This document shows positions 34,273-44,664 of a DNA stretch of 64,000 nt, in pieces. The notes under the pieces were generated by a model. It was not told the DNA's origin. It ran no database searches and was given only the letters and a program-made list of their open reading frames with translations. Positions within the stretch are counted from its first letter, which is position 1; each line of letters begins with the position of its first letter. The translations under genes were made by a program, and so were the position numbers. The DNA comes from Kitasatospora cineracea (GTDB lineage Bacteria; Actinomycetota; Actinomycetes; Streptomycetales; Streptomycetaceae): NCBI RefSeq assembly GCF_003751605.1, contig NZ_RJVJ01000002.1, positions 1,553,001 to 1,617,000 on the forward strand. Direction: 5' to 3'.

Positions 34273-35396
34273 CCGCCACCGAACGGCCCCCGGCCCCCGC
34301 ACCCGCCCCGGCCGCCGCGGGCCAGGAGAAGGCCAACGCCTTCGTCGGCCTGTCCCGGGTGATGCTGCTGGGCTTCCTGCGCGACAAGGGCACCCTGTTC
34401 TTCACCCTCGCGCTGCCGCTGATGTTCCTGCTGCTGTTCGGCGTCCTCTACAAGGGCGGCGGCACCTCGCACGTCAAGGTCGCCGAGATCGGCCAGGTCA
34501 AGGTGCTGGACGACGCCAAGGCGCACGCCGCGGGCGCGCTGGACGCACTGGAGATCACCACCGGCCTGGACGAGGCCGACGCCCTCGCCAAGGTCAGGAA
34601 GGGCGACCTGGACGGCCTGGTCGCGGAGGGCCCGGACGGCACCCTGGTGCTCCGCTTCAGCCAGGCCGACCAGGTCAAGTCCGCCACCGTGCAGGGCATC
34701 GTCAACTCCCTGGTGGACGGCGCCAACCAGGCGGCCGCGAACGCCCCGGCGAAGTACACCCTGGACGCCTCCAAGGTCGAGGACGACTCCACCAAGCCGA
34801 TCCAGTACCTGACCCCGGGCCTGCTCGCCTACGCCGTCGCCATGGGCGCGGTGTACGGCGCGTCCTTCACCCTGGTCACCTGGCGCAAGAAGCGGGTGCT
34901 GCGCCGCCTGCGGCTGGCGCCCATCTCGGCGGGCACCATCGTCGGCGCCCGGGTACTGGTCAGCGTGCTGGTCGCGCTCGCCCAGACCGGGCTGTTCCTG
35001 ATGGTCGCGCAGATCGACTACTTCGGGCTGAAGCTCACCGGCAACTGGTGGCTGGTGCTGCCGCTGGTGGTCTGCGCCACCCTGGCGTTCATGTCGATCG
35101 GCCTGGTCACCGGCTCGCTGGCGAAGACCGAGGAGTCGGCGAACGGCATGAACCAGCTGATCATCCTGCCGATGTCCTTCCTCGGCGGCGCGTTCATCCC
35201 GCTGGACTTCGCCCCGAGCTGGCTGCAGGACATCTCCCGGGCGCTGCCGCTGCGCTACCTGATCGTGCCCGCCAAGTCGGTGCTCAGCCAGGGCGGCGGC
35301 CTCGCCGACGCGCTGCCCGCGATGGGCATCCTGCTCGCCTTCACCGCGGTGCTGTGCGCCGTGGCCTGGCGTTTCTTCAACTGGGACGACGCGTAG
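34269..35396 (+). CDS. ABC-2 type transporter permease
   Basis: 375 residues, ATG overlapping the ATPase stop by 4 bases. A Pro/Ala-rich cytoplasmic N-terminus precedes helix 1 (~45-65), then a ~150-residue extracytoplasmic domain and five further helices (~195-370), the usual ABC-2 architecture. It forms the exporter with the preceding ATPase. The globin gene starts 79 bases later on the same strand. Confidence 0.88.
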   Translation: MTATERPPAPAPAPAAAGQEKANAFVGLSRVMLLGFLRDKGTLFFTLALPLMFLLLFGVLYKGGGTSHVKVAEIGQVKVLDDAKAHAAGALDALEITTGLDEADALAKVRKGDLDGLVAEGPDGTLVLRFSQADQVKSATVQGIVNSLVDGANQAAANAPAKYTLDASKVEDDSTKPIQYLTPGLLAYAVAMGAVYGASFTLVTWRKKRVLRRLRLAPISAGTIVGARVLVSVLVALAQTGLFLMVAQIDYFGLKLTGNWWLVLPLVVCATLAFMSIGLVTGSLAKTEESANGMNQLIILPMSFLGGAFIPLDFAPSWLQDISRALPLRYLIVPAKSVLSQGGGLADALPAMGILLAFTAVLCAVAWRFFNWDDA

Positions 35397-35463
35397 CCGC
35401 CGCCGCCCCGGGACGGGGGTCGTACGCCGGAAGTCCCGGTGTACGGCCCCCGTCGGCGTCTGC

Positions 35464-35475
35464 GACCATGGACGG
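35464..35475 (+). promoter_or_regulatory. Possible leaderless -10 box for the globin gene
   Basis: GACCAT (35464-35469) ends six bases before the GTG at 35476. The first base departs from TANNNT, so this is weaker than the other leaderless candidates. An ATG inside it opens only a three-codon frame. Confidence 0.3.
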
Positions 35476-35886
35476 GTGACTGACACCGGGCGCAAGACCA
35501 CCACCGCACCAGAGGAGACCTTCTACGACCAGGTCGGCGGCGAGGAGACCTTCCGCCGGCTGGTGCACCTCTTCTACCGCGGTGTCGCCCAGGACGAGCT
35601 GCTGCGCCCGATGTACCCGGAGGAGGACCTCGGCCCCGCCGAGGAGCGCTTCGCGCTGTTCCTGATGCAGTACTGGGGCGGTCCGCGCACCTACAGCGAG
35701 CACCGCGGCCACCCCCGGCTGCGGATGCGGCACGCCCCGTTCCGGGTCGACCGGGCCGCCCACGACGCCTGGCTGGGACACATGCGCGCCGCCCTGGACG
35801 AGCTGGCGCTGCCCGCCGAGGCCGACCGCGAGCTGTGGAACTACCTGACGTACGCCGCCGCCTCGATGGTCAACACCGCGGGCTGA
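35476..35886 (+). CDS. glbO: Group II truncated haemoglobin
   Basis: 136 residues, the usual length. The haem-binding features of the trHbO group are present: FYDQVGGEETFRRLV at the N-terminus, FYRGVAQDELLRPMYP with the distal Tyr, MQYWGGPRTYSEHRGHP, proximal His in LRMRHAPF and the G8 Trp in HDAWLGHM. It binds O2 or NO, probably for NO/oxygen stress protection. Monocistronic or read through from the exporter genes. Confidence 0.92.
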   Translation: MTDTGRKTTTAPEETFYDQVGGEETFRRLVHLFYRGVAQDELLRPMYPEEDLGPAEERFALFLMQYWGGPRTYSEHRGHPRLRMRHAPFRVDRAAHDAWLGHMRAALDELALPAEADRELWNYLTYAAASMVNTAG

Positions 35887-35889
35887 GCG

Positions 35890-35960
35890 GCCCTCCCCGG
35901 GCGTCCTCCCCGGGGCGTCCTCCCCGGGGCGCCCTCCCGGGAGGCCCTCCCGGGGCGTCC
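35890..35960. repeat. Short tandem GC repeats between convergent genes
   Basis: About five imperfect copies of a 14-base CGTCCTCCCCGGGG-like unit fill the gap after the globin gene. Each CCCCGGGG is self-complementary, so the tract may act as a weak terminator. Confidence 0.6.
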
Positions 35961-36653
35961 TCAGCGCAGCGGGCTGAGCCCCAGGCCCGCGCCGGGCGCG
36001 GCGGCGGTGCGCAGCGCGACGGACCCGGCGGGCGCGTCCAGCCGCAGCCAGGCCCCGGCCCGGTGGGCGGCGAGCTCGGCGCCGGGCCGCAGGAACCCGA
36101 TCGCGTGGGCGGCGTGCGCGGCCCGCAGCGGCAGGCCCTCGGCGGCCGCCAGCGGCCGGGACCAGATCTCGTCGGCGATCGCGTCGACCGCCTGCCTGGT
36201 CCGGTGGTGCTCCGGCACCTCGGCGGTGCGCCGCTTGAACTCCGCGACGGCGGCGAGCACTTCGCCCACCACCCGCTCGACCGGGGGCCGCCCGAGCGGC
36301 CGCCAGCCGGAGCGCGGCGGGAGCAGCCCGGCCCAGGCCGGTCCGGTGACGGGCGCGGGCAGCCCGAGCCCGGCGCCCGGCTCGTCCACCGACTCCAGCA
36401 ACTGCCCGGCGGAGACGGTCAGGTCGGCCGACCCGTCCAGCCCGGCCAGCCGCACGGTGCGCACCGCGAGGACCGCGGAGCCGCCGAGCGGCAGCCGCCC
36501 GAACACCGCCAGCACCCCGCCGCCGTCCGCGCCCGGCACCGCCTGGAGGCGGACCGCCGCGGCCCGGTCGAAGCGCAGCAGCCGGCCGAGGAAGGCGGCC
36601 AGGTCGGCGGCCTCCTGCCGGTCGGCGAGGTCGAGTCGGGTCTGCACGGTCAC
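35961..36653 (-). CDS. Conserved protein of unknown function
   Basis: 230 residues from a GTG start with only a weak ribosome site. The protein is rich in Ala, Leu and Arg, without signal peptide, membrane helix or known catalytic motif. The N-terminal half has beta-rich character (VRLQAVPGADGGGVLAVFG), the C-terminal half contains helices around VVGEVLAAVAEFKRRT. I recall the family as a Streptomyces-wide hypothetical. It lies 60 bases downstream of the thioesterase gene and may share its transcript. Confidence 0.7.
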   Translation of the reverse strand: MTVQTRLDLADRQEAADLAAFLGRLLRFDRAAAVRLQAVPGADGGGVLAVFGRLPLGGSAVLAVRTVRLAGLDGSADLTVSAGQLLESVDEPGAGLGLPAPVTGPAWAGLLPPRSGWRPLGRPPVERVVGEVLAAVAEFKRRTAEVPEHHRTRQAVDAIADEIWSRPLAAAEGLPLRAAHAAHAIGFLRPGAELAAHRAGAWLRLDAPAGSVALRTAAAPGAGLGLSPLR

Positions 36654-36713
36654 CGGTTCAGCTCGTTTCTCGGACGGGACTTCGGCGGGACTTCGACGGG
36701 GCGGCGGGCGCGG

Positions 36714-37160
36714 TCAGGCGGCGGCGCAGTCGGCCGGCTGCTCGTCGGTGAACCGGCTCAGGAACTCCCGCTCGACCGGGCTGATCCGGCGCGGGCGGGC
36801 CTCGGCGAGGTTGTAGGGGACGACCACGGTGGAGGCGGTGACGTAGACCGTCTCGGTGCCGTCGGCGGCGACGTCCTTGATCTCGTAGGAGACGGTCAGC
36901 GAGGCGCCGCCGATCTTCGTCACCCAGGTCTCGATGGTGACCGGCTCGGGGCGGTGCACCAGCGGCCGCTTGTAGTCGATCTCGTGGCGCGCCACCACGG
37001 AGCCGCCCGCGAACTCCCCGGCCCCGGCCTCGGCGGCCCGGGTGAACATGAAGTCGATCCGGGCCTCCTCCAGGTAGCGCAGGAAGACCACGTTGTTGAC
37101 GTGGCCGAAGGCGTCCATGTCGGACCACCGCAGGGGGCAGGCGTAGATGTGGCGAGCCAC
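36714..37160 (-). CDS. Acyl-CoA thioesterase, 4-hydroxybenzoyl-CoA thioesterase (hotdog) family
   Basis: 148 residues, GTG start preceded by GAGGAGAA. The hotdog signature WSDMDAFGHVNNVVFLRYLEEAR includes the catalytic Asp (~residue 17) and the HVNN helix start. It hydrolyses acyl-CoA thioesters; chain specificity is not evident. It lies 115 bases downstream of ettA on the same strand. Confidence 0.88.
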   Translation of the reverse strand: MARHIYACPLRWSDMDAFGHVNNVVFLRYLEEARIDFMFTRAAEAGAGEFAGGSVVARHEIDYKRPLVHRPEPVTIETWVTKIGGASLTVSYEIKDVAADGTETVYVTASTVVVPYNLAEARPRRISPVEREFLSRFTDEQPADCAAA

Positions 37161-37274
37161 GGTGTTCTCCTCGAATTCTCTGTACCCGGAGGTACCCTGC
37201 TGGGCAGCCTACGGGCGGCGGCCCGGCAGCCCGCCCGCGGGGGCAGTCTGCCGGGCCGACGTTGCGCCCCGGTG

Positions 37275-38939
<1,665 letters not shown>

Positions 38940-39076
38940 GTTGAGATCGCTCCGGCGTCGTCGTGAGTAATCGGCTTGCAGCCTTCCATTGTGCCGTAAG
39001 GCCGGGGCCGACCCGAACGCCGCTCCCTGGCGCCCGCGGCCCCGCCGGGCCGCCGGCTGCGGGCGCCCGTCATGCG

Positions 39077-39114
39077 AACGGCCCCGCCGCCCGGCTCCGG
39101 GCGGCGGGGCCGTT
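39077..39114 (-). terminator. Terminator downstream of the thioester surface protein gene
   Basis: Perfect 18-base inverted repeat AACGGCCCCGCCGCCCGG (39077-39094) and its complement (39097-39114) with a two-base centre, 42 bases after the stop of the surface-protein gene. Confidence 0.8.
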
Positions 39115-39155
39115 CCCCGTCCGGCGCGGGCGCCGGACGGGGTTCAGCTGGTGGT

Positions 39156-40586
39156 TCAGGAGGTGCGGCTGTGGCGGCCGCGGCGGCGCATGCCGTAGAC
39201 CGCGGCACCGCCGGCGACGAGCAGCACGCCGGCCAGCGCGGCGGTCAGGCCGGAGCCCATGCCGCCGCCGGTGGAGGCCAGCTCCGGGCCGGTCGGGCTG
39301 GGCGACGGGGCGGTGGACGGGGTCGCCGACGGGCTGGCCGGCGGCAGGGTGTTGCTGTCGGTCTTGCAGTTCAGCACGCCGCTGAAGGTCTGCGAGAAGC
39401 CGCCGGGGCCGGTGACGGTGAACTTGTAGGCGGTGTCCTCCTCGACCGGGAGGGTGACGTCCTGGGTGGCGCCGGGCTTCACGGTGACGTTCTTGCCGCC
39501 GACGGTGAACGTCCAGTCCTGGTCGCCCTTGTTGGTGGCGGTGATGACCAGCGCGCCCTGGGTGCAGTCGACCTTGGCGGTGGCGGCCGGGATCGGGCCC
39601 TTGGGCGCCCAGGTCAGCGCGGCGAGGGCGTTGACCTTGACCTTGTCGGTACCGGCGAGGATCAGGGTCTGGCTGTGCTTGCCGTTGTCGTCGCCGACGA
39701 AGGCCCGGCCGAGGTTGATGGTGGCGGTGGCGTCGGCGGTGACGTTCGCGGTGCCGGCGGCGGCACCGGCCGGGACCTTGGCGAACAGCTGGTCGCCGCT
39801 CTTGGCGTTCTTCACCGCGGCGCCGTTCTTGTCGACGAGGGTGACGCCCGCGTCGGTGCCCTTCTTGTCGAGCGCGACGGTGACGCTGTCGGTGCTGCCG
39901 CCGGTGGTGACGGTGATCGGGCCGAGCAGGTCGCCGCTCTTGCCGGCCACCGAGCCGGGGTTGAGGGCGAGCGAGGGCTTCGGCTCCTCGGCGCCGCCCT
40001 TGGCGTCGGCCTGGGCGATCAGCCAGTCGGTGAACTTCTTGGCCTTGTCGTGGTCGTCGCTCTGCTTGGTCGGCACGTTCGGGTCGGAGTAGTGCCAGAT
40101 GGCGATCTGGGTGGCCGCGGCCGCGTCGTCCTTGGTGAGGCCGTCGATGCCGGAGGCCTTGCTGAGCGCGCCCTCGTCGACGTTCGGGAAGGAGTGCTCG
40201 AGCAGCCACTGGATCTTCGGGCCGGCCTTGGCCTTGACCTTCTCCGGCTGGGACAGCGAGGTCGAGGCCCAGTCGGTCTCGTGGTAGGTCGCGTCCTTGA
40301 GCGTGTCGTTGAGCAGGTCGATGCAGTACACCTGCAGGATCGTGTCGGTGCCGGTCACCTTGAGGTTGAACTGCCCGGCGGTCACCGGCAGCCAGCGACC
40401 GGGGCGGACCTCGTGCTCGATCTTCTCGCCGTAGCGGATGCCGCCGTCCAGCTTCGCCGTGACACCCGAGGAGGGGTCCGCCGCGAACGCCGTACCGGAC
40501 GCGACCAGGCTCGACCCGACGGCAAGACCCGACGCGAGCATGACAGCTGCTATGCGGGAGACGACCCGCCCCTGCTTGTGGAACAT
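39156..40586 (-). CDS. Thioester-domain surface protein with LAxTG sortase signal
   Basis: 476 residues, ATG preceded by GGAGGGATCGCAG. Signal peptide ~1-36 (cleavage near AFA-ADP). Next is a thioester domain in which Cys88 (VYCIDLLND) and Gln160 (ATQIAIWHY) are positioned to form an internal Cys-Gln thioester able to bond covalently to amines on a partner surface. Two or three beta-sandwich repeats follow, then a Pro/Ser/Thr-rich stalk and LASTG at residue 436, a hydrophobic helix and an Arg-rich tail, the LAxTG form used by class E sortases of high-G+C bacteria. The mature protein is thus linked to the cell wall and may anchor hyphae. No sortase gene is in the window. Confidence 0.88.
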   Translation of the reverse strand: MFHKQGRVVSRIAAVMLASGLAVGSSLVASGTAFAADPSSGVTAKLDGGIRYGEKIEHEVRPGRWLPVTAGQFNLKVTGTDTILQVYCIDLLNDTLKDATYHETDWASTSLSQPEKVKAKAGPKIQWLLEHSFPNVDEGALSKASGIDGLTKDDAAAATQIAIWHYSDPNVPTKQSDDHDKAKKFTDWLIAQADAKGGAEEPKPSLALNPGSVAGKSGDLLGPITVTTGGSTDSVTVALDKKGTDAGVTLVDKNGAAVKNAKSGDQLFAKVPAGAAAGTANVTADATATINLGRAFVGDDNGKHSQTLILAGTDKVKVNALAALTWAPKGPIPAATAKVDCTQGALVITATNKGDQDWTFTVGGKNVTVKPGATQDVTLPVEEDTAYKFTVTGPGGFSQTFSGVLNCKTDSNTLPPASPSATPSTAPSPSPTGPELASTGGGMGSGLTAALAGVLLVAGGAAVYGMRRRGRHSRTS

Positions 40587-40681
40587 CTGCGATCCCTCCG
40601 GGCGGCGACGTGCCTTCGGCAACCCGCCCCCTGCAAAGCGGCACCCCCTGTGGCGCCGCTGCACGTGTGTGGACCAGACGC

Positions 40682-40710
40682 ATCCTATTGACGCGCCCCG
40701 ACCGGTTCAC
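40682..40710 (-). promoter_or_regulatory. Promoter of the thioester surface protein gene
   Basis: On the minus strand GTGAAC (40705-40710) and TAGGAT (40682-40687) are separated by 17 bases, a good vegetative-type promoter with a ~90-base leader. Confidence 0.55.
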
Positions 40711-40857
40711 GCCCGTAGCGAATCAGGACGATTTCGTGGCTGTTCTGTTATCAAAGAGCTCTTCCGCAGGGCGAGTTGATGAGTCGACATAAAGCCACGG
40801 GGCGCCTCCGCGGCAATCAGGATTGCACCCCCCGGCTCAAGAAGTGCCCCGATTACG

Positions 40858-41496
40858 TCAGTTCAGAACCTCCTCCGCCACACCCGCACCTCCCTCCCCG
40901 GCCGCCCCACCCGCACCGCCGCCGACCGCGGCGGCCTCCTCCGCCCGGCGCCGGGCCGCGACCGCCGCCACGATCCACTCCGGCACCGCCTCCTCGACCA
41001 GCCGCACCGCCCGCGGCCCGCCCGCCGCCGACAGCACCGGCACCGCCGCCGCCGCACCACCGCCGGAAGCACCGCCGGGAGTTCCGCTCCCGGCCGGGGC
41101 CGCCCCCGAACCTCCCTGCCCCGGCGCCGACTTGCCCTCCAGCGCGCGCCGGAACACCGAGGTGCCCCGGGCCAGGTCGTGGCCGATCGAGCGGGCGTCG
41201 ATCTCCACCTCCGTCCGCCGGCTGCCCTCCTCCCCCCACTCGCGGACCCGCAGTCGCCCGCTCACCACCAGCGGATCGCCCTTGTTCACCGAACCGACCA
41301 CGTTGGCCGCGAGCCCCCGCCAGGCCACCACCGTCACCCAGGTCGTCCCGCCGTCCGTCCAGTCGCCGCGCTCCCGGTCGTAGCGCCGCTCCCGCGCGGC
41401 GAGCCGGAAGTTCGCCACCGCCACCCCGCCGGGCGTCTCCCGGTACGTCACGCCCGACGCGGCGTTGCCGACCATCGTCACCAGTGCCTCGTCCAT
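40858..41496 (-). CDS. ssbB: Single-stranded DNA-binding protein, SsbB-type paralogue
   Basis: 212 residues, ATG with GGAGGAG upstream. An OB-fold domain occupies ~1-110 (VTMVGNAASGVTYRETPGG, VANFRLAARERRYDRE, TTWVTVVAWRGLAANV, DPLVVSGRLRVREW). The C-terminal ~100 residues are Gly/Ala-rich and the very end, AEEVLN, lacks the acidic DDDIPF-like tip that housekeeping SSBs use to recruit partners. This matches the second Streptomyces SSB, which serves chromosome segregation during sporulation rather than replication. Confidence 0.88.
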   Translation of the reverse strand: MDEALVTMVGNAASGVTYRETPGGVAVANFRLAARERRYDRERGDWTDGGTTWVTVVAWRGLAANVVGSVNKGDPLVVSGRLRVREWGEEGSRRTEVEIDARSIGHDLARGTSVFRRALEGKSAPGQGGSGAAPAGSGTPGGASGGGAAAAVPVLSAAGGPRAVRLVEEAVPEWIVAAVAARRRAEEAAAVGGGAGGAAGEGGAGVAEEVLN

Positions 41497-42227
41497 TCCG
41501 ACTCCTCCGTTCCCGGCCGCGGCGACCGGTGCCCTTTCCCGGCGGAATCCCCGCCGGGAAAGATCCTCCGCCTTCCGGGAAATCCGCACCAGCACCTTCC
41601 GCCCGCCTGTGGACAACTCCGCCCTGTGGAAAACCGGAGTAACTCCCCCGAGTGAATTGAATCGTTTTCCGGTCGAAAATCGACCATTTCAATGCCGTGT
41701 CCATGACAACAAAACGACCACCCCGGACAAATGCCGCTCCCTGCCCCGACCTGCACCCCGGCCCGCGCCCCGCCCCGCGCTCCGACCCCGCACCCCTTCC
41801 CCCGCAAGGACCGTTCGGGCACCCGCGTCGACCACCCCTTCCGGTGACCGCCCGCACACCCTCCGGACACCCCGGGTCCACCCCCGAAACCACGAACGGG
41901 TGGCCCTCGACTCGCCCCGTCCATGTCATCCAACCGATGGAACCCCTAAACGCGCCCCCACCCGCCGGCCGCTCCGGGCGATTGCCCCCGCCGAATCCAT
42001 AACGGGTGGGGTTGCAGCCCCGTAACGACTGCACAACGTCCCGCTCCGAGAGCCGGTAGACCGCTGCACTCCCCGGCACTACCTGCGATTATCGGACCGC
42101 CCCGAGGAGGTCGACACACCCCGGTCCGGTCTTCGAAGTCCAGGGGGCGGAACTGAACACCCGTATCCTGTCCCGGAACATCCCGTCCCGGCCCAGGCCC
42201 GGCAAGCGGGCCGACGTCAGCACCCCG
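41497..42227. other. 731-base gene-free region upstream of ssbB
   Basis: Between ssbB and the tRNA. A comparatively A+T-rich pocket at ~41640-41720 carries the palindrome GGTCGAAAATCGACC (41671-41685, six-base arms), nested in a wider ATTGAA/TTCAAT repeat; this is the likely ssbB promoter and operator area. The rest is C-rich on the plus strand with no frame showing normal codon bias. TATCCT at 42164-42169 could be a -10 box for the tRNA. Confidence 0.5.
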
Positions 42228-42300
42228 GCCCCCATAGCTCAGCGGATAGAGCACCCGCCTTCTAAGCGGTAGGTCGCAGGTTCGAATCCTGCTGGGGGCG
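42228..42300 (+). tRNA. tRNA-Arg (anticodon UCU)
   Basis: 73 bases fold into a standard cloverleaf: acceptor stem GCCCCCA/TGGGGGC, D arm with AGCTCAGCGGATAGAGC, anticodon loop CTTCTAA giving UCU, and T arm with GGTTCGAATCC. CCA is not encoded. It reads AGA codons, which are very rare in such genomes. Confidence 0.95.
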
Positions 42301-42361
42301 CCCACCCACTCCGACCGGCCCCGTCACCACCGGACGAGCACGCGCCGGCCCCGCGGACCGC

Positions 42362-42997
42362 TTACCCCGTCCCGCCGCGCGCATGCTCCCGCCCCGCCGC
42401 CAGGTCGGCCAGGAATCCGTCCAGCAGCACGCGTTGGCGCTCCGGCGGGAACTCCCCGGGGGCGAACAGCGCCTGCACCACCAGCCCGAGCGCGAAGGAC
42501 TGGGCCCGCGCGGCCAGTTCCTCGGCCGGGCGGTCGGCGGGGAGTTCGCCGAGTTCCTGGGCCTCGGCGCAGAGCCCGGCCATCCGCCGGCGGGCCCGGC
42601 GGTAGCGCTCGGCGTGCCCGGCGGTGAGTTCGGCGTCGCCGAGGGCGGCGTCCCAGGAGCCGACCCAGATCCGGTTGGCGGCGGCGCCCTCCGCGTCCAG
42701 CGGGAGGATGTCGAGCAGCGCGGCGCGCAGCACGGGCAGGCCGCGGGCGCCGGCGGCGGCCTCGGTGGCGGGCCGGTGGCGTTCGGCGGCCTGCCGGTCG
42801 AGGACCTCCAGCGCGTGGGCGACCAGGGCCCGCTTGTGCGGGAAGTAGTGGGTGAGCAGGCCGGTGGAGGCGCCGAGCTCGGCGGCCACCGCGCGCAGGG
42901 TCAGGCCGCCGAAGCCGCGGTCGGCGAGCACCCGCCGCACCGCCTCCGAGACGTCGCGCCGGCGTGCTTCGTGGTCGCCCCGTGCGGGTGGAGTCAT
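42362..42997 (-). CDS. TetR family transcriptional regulator
   Basis: 211 residues. The N-terminal helix-turn-helix reads FGGLTLRAVAAELGASTGLLTHYFPHKRALVAHAL (~residues 27-61, shown here as its core TLRAVAAELG and LLTHYF). The ligand domain is Ala/Leu-rich. The gene is divergent from a GNAT gene; CAAACGTTTG between them is the probable operator. The transcript seems leaderless (TACCCT seven bases before the ATG). Target ligand unknown. Confidence 0.9.
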   Translation of the reverse strand: MTPPARGDHEARRRDVSEAVRRVLADRGFGGLTLRAVAAELGASTGLLTHYFPHKRALVAHALEVLDRQAAERHRPATEAAAGARGLPVLRAALLDILPLDAEGAAANRIWVGSWDAALGDAELTAGHAERYRRARRRMAGLCAEAQELGELPADRPAEELAARAQSFALGLVVQALFAPGEFPPERQRVLLDGFLADLAAGREHARGGTG

Positions 42998-43004
42998 GCG
43001 CGCT

Positions 43005-43025
43005 AGGGTACCTACCAAACGTTTG
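43005..43025. promoter_or_regulatory. TetR operator and leaderless promoter between divergent genes
   Basis: CAAACGTTTG (43016-43025) is a perfect 10-base palindrome located just upstream of TACCCT (43005-43010, minus strand), the -10 box of the TetR gene. Binding there would block the regulator's own promoter and possibly that of the GNAT gene. Confidence 0.6.
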
Positions 43026-43087
43026 TTATGTACCACTGCCGTGTACCACTTCCATGCACCACCGCCGTGTACCGCGAGGGGATGCCG

Positions 43088-43660
43088 ATGTACGCCGTAG
43101 CGCTCGCCGAGGACGCCGAGCTCCGCCCGTTGGAGCCGTGGCAGGCCGAGGAGTTCCTGGAGCACATGGACCGGGCTCGGGCCGGGGTCGATCCGTGGAT
43201 TCCGTGGGCGACCCGCAGCACCGACCTGGAGTCCGCCCGCGCGACGCTGCGGAAGTTCGCCGACAAGCAGGCCGCCGACGCCGGGCGGATCCACGGGATA
43301 TGGCTGGACGGGACGCTGGTGGGCGGCGTGATGTTCGTCCAGTTCGACGCCGCGGCCGGGGTCTGCGAGATCGGCGTGTGGACCGAGCCCGCCGCCCAGG
43401 GCCGCGGCCTGGTCACCGCGGCCGCCCGCCGGCTGCTGGACTACGCGCTGCTGGAGCGCGGCCTGTACCGCGCCGAGTGGTGGAACAGCACGGTCAACCT
43501 GCGCAGCCGGGCGGTGGCCCGACGGCTGGGCATGACGCTGGACGGCACGCTCCGCAAGCACACCGAACACCTGGGCGTCCGGCTGGACCTGGAGATCTGG
43601 TCGATGCTGGCCCCGGAGTGGCGGGCGGTCCGCGAGGGCGCCGGCCCGACGGAGGGTTGA
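43088..43660 (+). CDS. GNAT family N-acetyltransferase (RimJ/RimL type)
   Basis: 190 residues from the second of two close ATGs; GAGGGG lies seven bases before it. The acetyl-CoA loop is in EPAAQGRGLVTAAARRLLDY (~residues 98-117) and the C-terminal NSTVNLRSRAVARRLGM is typical of the RimJ/RimL-like branch that acetylates protein N-termini or small amines. Short near-repeats of CCACNGCCGTGTACC fill the leader. It is divergent from the TetR gene and may be under its control. Confidence 0.85.
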   Translation: MYAVALAEDAELRPLEPWQAEEFLEHMDRARAGVDPWIPWATRSTDLESARATLRKFADKQAADAGRIHGIWLDGTLVGGVMFVQFDAAAGVCEIGVWTEPAAQGRGLVTAAARRLLDYALLERGLYRAEWWNSTVNLRSRAVARRLGMTLDGTLRKHTEHLGVRLDLEIWSMLAPEWRAVREGAGPTEG

Positions 43661-43737
43661 CGCGGATCACATGGCCCGCCCCGCGCCCGCGTGAAAGGCT
43701 GACGGCCCGTCCGGCACCGTCCCTCGAGAGGCCCGCC

Positions 43738-44565
43738 ATGCCCGCGAGCACCGCCCACCCGCTGGACCGCCCGGGCCCGGGGGACGTCGAACTGCCCACC
43801 GGCGCGCCGGGCCTGCGCTGCTGGGTGGGCCCGGAGCGGGTGGCGACGCTGCTGCTGGACCGGCCGGAGCGGCGCAACGCGGTGACCGGCGCGATGTGGC
43901 GGGCGCTGCCCGGGGTGCTGGCGGAGCTGGCGGCGCGCCCGGACGTCCGGGTGCTGGTGCTGACCGGCGCGGCGGGCGCGTTCTCGGCGGGCGCGGACAT
44001 CGCCGAGCTGGCCGGGGTGTACGCCGACCCGGCGTCCGCCGGCGCGTACCACGCCGCGAACGTGGCGGCCGAGCAGGCGCTGGCGGCGTTCCCGCGCCCG
44101 ACCCTGGCGGTGGTCCGGGGCGCCTGCGTGGGCGGCGGCTGCCAGTTGGCGCTGGCCTGCGACCTGCGGCTGGCCGCCGCGGACGCCCGCCTCGGCATCA
44201 CCCCGGCGAAGCTGGGCGTGGTCTACCCGGCGGTCCCGACGCTGCGGCTGGCCGCGCTGGTCGGCCCGGCCCGGGCCAAGTACCTGCTGTTCTCGGGCGA
44301 GTTGCTCCCCGCCGCCCGCGCGGAGTCGTTCGGCCTGCTGGACGAGGTGCTGCCGCCCGCCGAACTGGACGCCCGGGCACGGGAGTTCGCGGGCCTGCTG
44401 GCCCGCCGCTCACCGCAGACCATCGGCGCGGTCAAGGCCGTGCTGTCCGTCGACCCGGCGGACGCGGCGGCCGCCCTGGAGCCCTGGGAGCGCGCGTCCC
44501 GGACGGCGCCGGACGTCCGGGAGGGCCTGGCGGCGTTCCTGGAGCGCCGCGAGCCGCGGTTCTGA
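43738..44565 (+). CDS. Enoyl-CoA hydratase/isomerase family protein (crotonase)
   Basis: 275 residues, ATG with GAGAGG upstream. Crotonase landmarks: RPERRNAVTGAMW, the oxyanion-hole segments GAFSAGADIAEL (~residue 80) and RGACVGGGCQLALACDLRLA (~122), and ITPAKLGVVYP. The first catalytic Glu of classical hydratases is replaced in GGCQLALA and the second position lies in the KLGVVYP segment, so the reaction (hydration, isomerisation or hydrolysis) is uncertain. Separate from the acyl-CoA dehydrogenase gene but functionally adjacent. Confidence 0.87.
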   Translation: MPASTAHPLDRPGPGDVELPTGAPGLRCWVGPERVATLLLDRPERRNAVTGAMWRALPGVLAELAARPDVRVLVLTGAAGAFSAGADIAELAGVYADPASAGAYHAANVAAEQALAAFPRPTLAVVRGACVGGGCQLALACDLRLAAADARLGITPAKLGVVYPAVPTLRLAALVGPARAKYLLFSGELLPAARAESFGLLDEVLPPAELDARAREFAGLLARRSPQTIGAVKAVLSVDPADAAAALEPWERASRTAPDVREGLAAFLERREPRF

Positions 44566-44664
44566 CCGCCCGGGAGCGCCCGGCGGCGGCCGGCGGCGCC
44601 CGGTGCTGCACAATCTCCGATGATCGGACCACCGTCCGGTGCCCGGCACGGTCGAAGGAGCAGC

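Noticed and set aside
33355..35396. Antibiotic self-resistance exporter
   Set aside because: The ATPase resembles DrrA types, but that class is common and no biosynthetic genes lie near; only a generic ABC exporter can be supported.
35468..35479. Three-codon upstream open frame before the globin gene
   Set aside because: The ATG belongs to a likely -10 region of a leaderless promoter and would not be transcribed; no evidence for attenuation.
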